The translations under genes and the position numbers were made by a program. Under the pieces are notes generated by a model, which saw nothing but the letters and a program-made list of their open reading frames with translations, was not told the origin of the DNA and searched no databases. DNA of 27,872 nt from Stenotrophomonas sp. UBA7346 (lineage in GTDB: Bacteria; Pseudomonadota; Gammaproteobacteria; Xanthomonadales; Xanthomonadaceae): NCBI GenBank assembly GCA_002471015.1, contig DKPB01000095.1, positions 1 through 27,872 on the forward strand, read 5' to 3'. Shown here one piece after another: positions 23,192 to 27,872 of the stretch (positions are counted from its first letter, which is position 1; each line of letters begins with the position of its first letter).

Positions 23192-23441
23192 AGACTTCGC
23201 TGTCAGCCAGTTCCAATAACTGGGCTTTTTCCACCGCACCCAGGCGTTGGGCAAATACCGCCAGGCGGTTGCACAACTCTGCCTGTCGTTCCGGGAAAAC
23301 AGCCACCAGCTCGCGCTGAACCTGATGGTAGGCATCCCAGAACGGTGCCGAGCAACGATGACGTGCGTACTGCTGTCGCAATTGTTCGCCCGCATGCTGG
23401 AGCGAACGGCGACTGCTGTGTTGGTTGGGCGTTGTAAGCAT
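23190..23441 (-). CDS. Small hypothetical protein
   Basis: An 83-residue protein that I do not recognise. It is mostly helical and rich in Gln, Arg, Leu and Ala (SLQHAGEQLRQQYARHRC, then WDAYHQVQRELVAVFPERQ and AELCNRLAVFAQRLGAVEKAQ), with two cysteines and no membrane segment or signal. The ATG at 23441 is well supported by GAGG eight bases upstream; earlier in-frame starts lack such a site. It ends inside the bidirectional terminator. The cytosine deaminase gene lies 119 bp upstream on the same strand, so the two may share a transcript. Confidence 0.68.
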   Translation of the reverse strand: MLTTPNQHSSRRSLQHAGEQLRQQYARHRCSAPFWDAYHQVQRELVAVFPERQAELCNRLAVFAQRLGAVEKAQLLELADSEV

Positions 23442-23560
23442 CGCTTCACCTCGATGGCAGTGCCCCTGTTCACCGAGCATAGCCTTTTCACATTGCATTG
23501 CCACGACATTCGTCCGGTTTTCTGCGGCCCCCAGTCAGGTTTTGCTCATGCGCAAGAGGA

Positions 23561-24013
23561 TCATTCGCCGATATCTTCATTCCAGATGTCGGGATTTTCG
23601 GCGATATAACGGCTCATCATCTCGATACAGCCGGCATCGTTCAGATCGATGACCTGCACGCCGTTCTCGCGCAGCCAATCGATACCGCCGCCAAAACTGA
23701 CCGATTCGCCGACCACCACGGTGCCGATATTGAACTGGCGTACCAGGCCGCTGCAGTACCAGCACGGGGCCAGGGTGGTGACCATGATGGTGTTGCGATA
23801 GCCGCGCTGGCGGCCGGCCTTGCGGAAGGCGTCGGTTTCTCCGTGAATGGACGGGTCGTCTTCCTGGATACGGCGGTTGTGGCCGCAGCCGAGCAGGCGG
23901 CCATCGTTGTGGTACAGGGCCGCGCCAATCGGGATGCCGCCTTCGGCCAGGCCCTGGCGGGCTTCGGCAATGGCGGTTTCGAGCAGGGCGCGGTAATCCG
24001 GGGTGGTGATCAT
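23561..24013 (-). CDS. Cytosine deaminase, yeast FCY1 type
   Basis: A zinc-dependent deaminase of the CDA/tRNA-deaminase fold, most like yeast cytosine deaminase (Fcy1), which turns cytosine into uracil for pyrimidine salvage. The 150-residue product carries zinc ligands and catalytic acid at His57 and Glu59 (HGET) and Cys84 and Cys87 (PCWYC), matching His62, Glu64, Cys91 and Cys94 of Fcy1. Other shared stretches are EGGIPIGAAL, GHNRRIQ and the C-terminal NPDIWNEDIGE. It is unrelated to the larger amidohydrolase CodA of E. coli. GAGG seven bases before the ATG at 24013 fixes the start. It is divergent from ubiE (92 bp between starts). Activity on other bases such as guanine cannot be excluded. 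Confidence 0.9.
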   Translation of the reverse strand: MITTPDYRALLETAIAEARQGLAEGGIPIGAALYHNDGRLLGCGHNRRIQEDDPSIHGETDAFRKAGRQRGYRNTIMVTTLAPCWYCSGLVRQFNIGTVVVGESVSFGGGIDWLRENGVQVIDLNDAGCIEMMSRYIAENPDIWNEDIGE

Positions 24014-24089
24014 GTTGGGGCCTCACGGTGCTTTGGCAGCCATCATAGCGGCCGGATTCAGCCTGCCGCCGCCGCAATCGGGCTGTCGG

Positions 24090-24098
24090 TGCGATAAT
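24090..24098 (+). promoter_or_regulatory. Extended -10 box giving a near-leaderless ubiE mRNA
   Basis: TGC-GATAAT is an extended -10 (TGn plus 5/6 to TATAAT). Its last base is 8 nt before the A of the ubiE ATG, so +1 falls on or next to the start codon. There is no Shine-Dalgarno in AATCAGCGCC. Confidence 0.55.
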
Positions 24099-24105
24099 CA
24101 GCGCC

Positions 24106-24870
24106 ATGAGCGAATCCCCCTACAAGACCGGCACCACCCACTTCGGCTTCCGCGATGTACCGGCCAAGGACAAGCAGAAGCTTGTCGGCCAGGTGTTCAC
24201 CTCCGTGGCCGACAACTACGACCTGATGAACGACCTGATGAGCCTGGGTATTCATCGGCTGTGGAAGCGCTACTTCGTGGCCACCGCGCAGGTGAAGCCG
24301 GGTGACCGGGTGCTGGACCTGGCCGGTGGCACCGGCGATATCGCGGTGCTGCTGAAGGAGCGCCTGGGCGCTGACGGCACCGTGGTACTGGGTGACATCA
24401 ATGCGGGCATGTTGTCGGTGGGCCGCGACCGGCTGACCAACCGGGGCCAGGTTTCGGGCTTTGAGTGGGTGCAGCTCAATGCCGAGGCGCTGCCGTTCCC
24501 GGACCAGAGCTTTGACCTGGTGACCATTTCCTTCGGGCTGCGCAACGTGACCGACAAGGAAGCGGCACTGCGCGAGATGTACCGTGTGCTGAGGGTGGGC
24601 GGCCAGGCGCGTGTGCTGGAGTTCTCCGAAGTCACCGCCGAGTGGTTCAAGCCGATCTACGATTTCCATTCGTTCAAGGTGCTGCCGACGCTGGGCAAGC
24701 TGTTCGCGCGTGGTGACGCCGACAGCTATCAGTATCTGGCCGAGAGCATCCGCAAGCATCCGCCGCAGGAAGAGCTGAAGGCGATGATGACCGCGGCCGG
24801 TTTTGGCCGCTGCCATTACAAGAACCTGAGCGCGGGTATTGTTTCGATCCACTCCGGTTACAAGCTTTGA
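24106..24870 (+). CDS. ubiE: Ubiquinone/menaquinone biosynthesis C-methyltransferase UbiE
   Basis: UbiE is a SAM-dependent methyltransferase that adds the ring C-methyl group in ubiquinone (and, where present, menaquinone) synthesis. The 254-residue product has THFGFRDVPAKDKQKLVGQVF and NYDLMNDLMSLGIHRLWK at the N-terminus, SAM motif I VLDLAGGTGDIA, VLGDINAGML, ALPFPDQSFDLVTISFGLRNV, RVLEFSEV, YQYLAESIRKHP and the ending AGIVSIHSGYKL, all typical of UbiE. Length is normal. It is monocistronic, closed by a terminator. In E. coli ubiE is followed by ubiJ and ubiB; these are absent here. Confidence 0.96.
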   Translation: MSESPYKTGTTHFGFRDVPAKDKQKLVGQVFTSVADNYDLMNDLMSLGIHRLWKRYFVATAQVKPGDRVLDLAGGTGDIAVLLKERLGADGTVVLGDINAGMLSVGRDRLTNRGQVSGFEWVQLNAEALPFPDQSFDLVTISFGLRNVTDKEAALREMYRVLRVGGQARVLEFSEVTAEWFKPIYDFHSFKVLPTLGKLFARGDADSYQYLAESIRKHPPQEELKAMMTAAGFGRCHYKNLSAGIVSIHSGYKL

Positions 24871-24899
24871 GGCTTGGTTGCTGGATGTGTTGAGGAAAG

Positions 24900-24921
24900 G
24901 GCGGCCATTGGCCGCCTTTTT
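24900..24921 (+). terminator. Rho-independent terminator of ubiE
   Basis: Perfect 7-bp stem GGCGGCC (24900-24906) / GGCCGCC (24910-24916), loop ATT, then five T. Confidence 0.9.
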
Positions 24922-25509
24922 CGTATGGGGGGGCGGTGCTGCGGGTTTTGTCTTTTGCTGGTAAGGCTCCTGCCGAGCATGGCTCGGCACTACGTCTCTG
25001 CCCCCTCCCTTTGGCCGCAGGCCAGGGAGGGCCGGGGAGGGGTTGGCTTTTCAGCTTTCGGCTCTGGTAAGGCTCCTGCCGAGCATGGCTCGGCACTACG
25101 TCTCTGCCCCCTCCCTTTGGCCGTGGGCCAAGGGAGGGCTGGGGAGGGGGTGGCTTTTCAGCTTTTGCCTTGGCCTTTCTCCCGCTTGCGGGAGAAGGGG
25201 TGGGATGAGGGGCGCCTTTGATCTTGCCGGCAAGGCCCCTGCCGAGCGTGGCTCGGCACTACAGGGGCGCGCTCGCTGAAGCCCTCCCTTTGCCGAAGGC
25301 AAGGGGAGGGTTGGGAGGGGTGCTTTTGCTCTGCTCTTGGTCGGGATGATGAGGTAATGCGAAGAGCAATCCCCGCTTTCGCGGGGATGACGGGATCAGG
25401 CATTTTCTGGCGCGGACCTTGCCGCAACCGTCGGTTGCCGCACTGCCGCATCCACCAAAGCCTTTCGGGTTTAAAATCAGCGGTTGTTCCCTGAACCGGT
25501 TCCAGATCA
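24922..25509. repeat. Repeat cluster between ubiE and the M1 aminopeptidase gene
   Basis: No gene is seen in 588 bp. A 106-bp unit is tandemly doubled: minus SMAGs at 24971-24993 and 25077-25099, each preceded by GGTAAGGCTCC and followed by GTCTCTG and a G-rich palindrome (25001-25042 and 25107-25150). Then come a CTCCCGC-TT-GCGGGAG hairpin (25174-25200), a third SMAG with a CGTG loop (25240-25262), a G-rich palindrome (25282-25320), and an ATCCCCGC-TTTC-GCGGGGAT hairpin (25369-25388). A small hairpin GCAACC-GTC-GGTTGC is at 25424-25438. A TAAAAT at 25482-25487 could be the -10 of the downstream gene. Confidence 0.87.
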
Positions 25510-27462
25510 ATGCGTTCTTCGTTCCTGATGCTGCCCCTGGCCGTGGCGCTCGTCGCTGGCTGCGCCAAAGAGCCCGCAGCCCCCACCGTCGACCCCGTCG
25601 CCCAGAAGCCCGCCGCCGCCGTGAATACCGTCAGCCGCAGCCACGATGAAAGCTCCTACGCCGAACCGGACAAGGTCGTCATCAAGGACCTGGCGCTGGA
25701 CCTGAAGGTCGATTTCGACACCAAGCAGATCGGCGGCACGGCCACCTACACCCTGGAGTGGAAGGACAAGGCCGCCAAGCAGCTGCTGCTCGATACCCGC
25801 GAGCTGAGCGTGGAGAAGGTCGAGGCCGTGGCTGCCGACGGCAGCGCCACCGCGCTGCAGTTCGCGCTGGCACCGGCTGACAAGGTGTTCGGCAGCAAGC
25901 TGAGCATCGAAACCCCGGCCCAGCCGTCCACCGTGCACATCACCTACCACACCGCACCGACCGCCTCGGGCCTGCAGTGGCTGGAGCCGTCCATGACCGA
26001 GGGCAAGAAGTTGCCCTTCATGTTCAGCCAGTCGCAGGCCATCCATGCCCGTTCCTGGGTGCCGCTGCAGGACACCCCGAGCGTCCGCTTCACCTATAGC
26101 GCGCATGTCACCAGCCGCCCGGACGTGATGGTGTTGATGAGCGCCGACAATGATCCGGCCGCCGCGCGCGATGGTGATTACACCTTCAAGATGCCGCAGC
26201 CGATCCCGTCCTACCTGCTGGCCATTGCTGCCGGCGACCTGGTGTTCGAGCCGATTTCCCAGCGTTCGGGCGTATGGGCCGAGCCGGCCATGGTCAACAA
26301 GGCCGCCAAGGAATTCGAGGACACCGAGAAGATGATCGGTGCCGCCGAGAACCTGTACGGTGAATACCGCTGGGGCCGCTACGACATGCTGGTGCTGCCG
26401 CCGTCGTTCCCGTTCGGTGGCATGGAAAACCCGCGCCTGACCTTCGCGACCCCGACCGTCATCGTTGGCGACAAGTCGCTGGTGTCGCTGGTCGCGCATG
26501 AGCTGGCACACAGCTGGTCCGGCAACCTGGTGACCAACGCCAGCTGGAAGGACATCTGGCTCAACGAAGGCTTCACCACGTACGTGCAGGCGCGCATCAC
26601 CGAGGCGCTGTATGGCCAGGAAATGGCGGAGATGGAGCGTGAGATCGACCAGACCGATCTGCTCAACGAAGTGAAGGACATGAGCCCGGCCGACCAGGCG
26701 CTGGCGCTGCCGCCGCTCAATGAGCGCGACCCGGACGAAGCGCTGAGCAACGTCGCCTACGTCAAGGGCGCCTGGTTCCTGCAGTTCCTGGAACAGCGTT
26801 TTGGCCGCGAGGTGTTTGATCCGTTCCTGCGTGGCTGGTTCAACGACCATGCCTTCCAGAGCGCCAACACCGACCAATTCGTCGCGTACATGAAGAAGAA
26901 CCTGCTGCCGAAGAATCCGGCGGCAGTCACCGATGCCGAGTTGAAGGCGTGGCTGGACGAGCCGGGCATCCCGGCGTTCGCGCAGAAGGCCCGTTCGCGC
27001 AACTTCGCCGTGGTGGATACCGCGCGTATCGCTTTCCTGGGCAGCAACCAGCTGCCGAACAGCCAGGTGACCCGCGAGTGGGGCACCCAGGAATGGGTGC
27101 GCTTCATCGATGGCCTGGGCCAGACCCAACCGGTCGAGAAGCTGGCGCAGCTGGACAAGGGTTATCACTTCACCGGTACCCCGAACGGCGAGATCGCGAT
27201 GCGTTGGTATCCGCTGGCCATCCGCAGCGGCTACACCGACGCACAGGCCGCTGCCGGCGAGTTCATCCAGAAGGTGGGCCGTCGCAAGCTGGTACTGCCG
27301 ATCTACGCTGAACTGCTGAAGACGCCGGAAGGTCTGGCCTTCGCCAAGGAAGTGTTCGCCAAGGCCAAGCCGGGCTACCACCCGATCACCACCGCCTCGG
27401 TGGAAGACATGATCGCCAAGGCCGAAGCCGCACCGAAGCAGGAGGCTGCGCCGAAGCAGTAA
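25510..27462 (+). CDS. M1 family zinc aminopeptidase lipoprotein (leukotriene A4 hydrolase type)
   Basis: A membrane-anchored M1 metallopeptidase that removes N-terminal residues from peptides. The 650-residue product begins with a lipoprotein signal (MRSSFLMLPLAVALVAGC, Cys18). The exopeptidase motif is GGMEN (303-307). The zinc site is His330-Glu331-x-x-His334 (HELAHSW) with Glu353 (WLNEGFTTY). The surroundings NPRLTFATPTVIVGDKSL and HSWSGNLVTNASWKDIWLNEG, and the helical C-terminal domain (GEIAMRWYPLAIRSGY ... AKPGYHPITTASVEDM), are those of the leukotriene A4 hydrolase branch. Bacterial members act as aminopeptidases. The C-terminus ends in a duplicated APKQ. There is no good Shine-Dalgarno before the ATG, but the lipobox places the start well. 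It is monocistronic. Confidence 0.95.
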   Translation: MRSSFLMLPLAVALVAGCAKEPAAPTVDPVAQKPAAAVNTVSRSHDESSYAEPDKVVIKDLALDLKVDFDTKQIGGTATYTLEWKDKAAKQLLLDTRELSVEKVEAVAADGSATALQFALAPADKVFGSKLSIETPAQPSTVHITYHTAPTASGLQWLEPSMTEGKKLPFMFSQSQAIHARSWVPLQDTPSVRFTYSAHVTSRPDVMVLMSADNDPAAARDGDYTFKMPQPIPSYLLAIAAGDLVFEPISQRSGVWAEPAMVNKAAKEFEDTEKMIGAAENLYGEYRWGRYDMLVLPPSFPFGGMENPRLTFATPTVIVGDKSLVSLVAHELAHSWSGNLVTNASWKDIWLNEGFTTYVQARITEALYGQEMAEMEREIDQTDLLNEVKDMSPADQALALPPLNERDPDEALSNVAYVKGAWFLQFLEQRFGREVFDPFLRGWFNDHAFQSANTDQFVAYMKKNLLPKNPAAVTDAELKAWLDEPGIPAFAQKARSRNFAVVDTARIAFLGSNQLPNSQVTREWGTQEWVRFIDGLGQTQPVEKLAQLDKGYHFTGTPNGEIAMRWYPLAIRSGYTDAQAAAGEFIQKVGRRKLVLPIYAELLKTPEGLAFAKEVFAKAKPGYHPITTASVEDMIAKAEAAPKQEAAPKQ

Positions 27463-27486
27463 TCGGCTTCGGTTGGCTTCAACCCG

Positions 27487-27517
27487 GACGGCGAGCCTCG
27501 GCTCGCCGTCTGTTTTT
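27487..27517 (+). terminator. Rho-independent terminator of the M1 aminopeptidase gene
   Basis: Perfect 10-bp stem GACGGCGAGC (27487-27496) / GCTCGCCGTC (27501-27510), loop CTCG, then TGTTTTT. Confidence 0.92.
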
Positions 27518-27545
27518 GTGCTGCCTTGAATTCTGCAGGTATGTT

Positions 27546-27716
27546 GTAGCCCGGGTAAGCGCAGCGCACCCGGGGCCGTTTGCAGCACGGCCGAGTGCAA
27601 CGCGGTCGGCGCAGTTGGGTTGGACGCCGCACAGGGCTTCGACGGCAGTTGTGGCTGGCCGAGGTTACTTGCTGGCAGGCCCAATCTCCCGGGTGCGCTG
27701 CGCTTACCCGGGCTAC
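27546..27716. repeat. 171-bp element bounded by perfect 29-bp inverted repeats with GTAG ends
   Basis: The left arm (27546-27574) begins GTAGCCCGGGT and its exact reverse complement occupies 27688-27716, ending ACCCGGGCTAC. Each arm is itself an imperfect hairpin (CCCGGGT ... ACCCGGG) preceded by GTAG, the same layout as SMAG with a different stem. The 113-bp middle contains no gene. It looks like a head-to-head dimer of a second GTAG-REP family. Confidence 0.85.
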
Positions 27717-27743
27717 GTTGCTGCTTCTGCTTCTGTTTTTAAA

Positions 27744-27848
27744 GCCGTCATTCCCGCGCAGGCGGGAATCGCTCTGGTTCTGGACTTTGTTCTGACTTCG
27801 GGAAAGGGCAAAGGCAAGAGCGATTCCCGCCTGCGCGGGAATGACGGC
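27744..27848. repeat. 105-bp element bounded by perfect 32-bp inverted repeats
   Basis: Arms 27744-27775 and 27817-27848 are exact reverse complements (they begin GCCGTCATTCCCGC and end GCGGGAATGACGGC) around a 41-bp centre. Each arm contains the hairpin ATTCCCGC-GCAG-GCGGGAAT, a repeat type common in intergenic DNA of many proteobacteria and related to the hairpin at 25369-25388. No coding potential. Confidence 0.88.
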
Positions 27849-27872
27849 ATAAAAGCCAAAACCAAAACCAAA

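Overview
The window is a gene-dense, GC-rich chromosomal segment from a gammaproteobacterium of the Xanthomonadaceae, very probably Stenotrophomonas. The main reason is at least 14 short hairpins carrying a GTAG tetranucleotide (stem TGCCGAGC / GCTCGGCA, loop CAT). These match the SMAG (Stenotrophomonas maltophilia GTAG) REP family as I remember it. Gene content and the order lptM-dapF-DUF484-xerC ... hslV-hslU also fit this family. No rRNA, tRNA, CRISPR array, prophage or transposase is visible.

Layout. 1-232: duplicated SMAG dimers. 233-1287: an exported lipocalin (-) and a small membrane protein (+). 1356-3510: a secreted prolyl oligopeptidase with a strong terminator. 3511-3972: gene-free repeats. 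3973-7806: a PLP aminotransferase (-) divergent from oligopeptidase B (+), which is followed closely by a DUF454 membrane protein. 7857-10494: the housekeeping block lptM-dapF-DUF484-xerC, mostly overlapping or tightly packed. 10495-15178: a probable variable spot between xerC and hslV. It holds a less GC-rich pair (membrane protein and DUF4253 lipoprotein), a CPYC flavin oxidoreductase with an Rrf2 regulator, a membrane-anchored Mrr-type nuclease and a small cysteine-rich DUF3079 protein behind a perfect FNR/ANR-type box. 15179-17191: hslVU behind a good sigma-32 promoter match. 17192-17597: a tandem SMAG array. 17598-22887: a TetR repressor divergent from an AcrAB-type RND efflux pair with no outer-membrane channel gene. 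22888-24921: repeats, a small unknown gene, a yeast-type cytosine deaminase and ubiE. 24922-25509: repeats. 25510-27517: a lipoprotein M1 aminopeptidase. 27518-27872: two inverted-repeat elements.

How the genes work together. Three exported peptidases (prolyl oligopeptidase, oligopeptidase B, M1 aminopeptidase) could jointly degrade peptides in the cell envelope. The lptM-dapF-xerC block links LPS assembly, diaminopimelate synthesis and chromosome dimer resolution only by conserved gene order. The TetR-MFP-RND locus is a self-contained drug-efflux switch with an AcrR-like operator lying inside the pump promoter.

The most unusual material is non-coding. It comprises composite arrays of SMAG hairpins plus a G-rich palindrome family, a second GTAG-ended REP dimer at the right end, and several genes whose predicted -10 box sits 7-8 nt before the ATG with no Shine-Dalgarno, suggesting leaderless mRNAs. 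I did not find a clear new multi-gene defence or secretion system. The closest candidates are the uncharacterised genes in the xerC-hslV interval.
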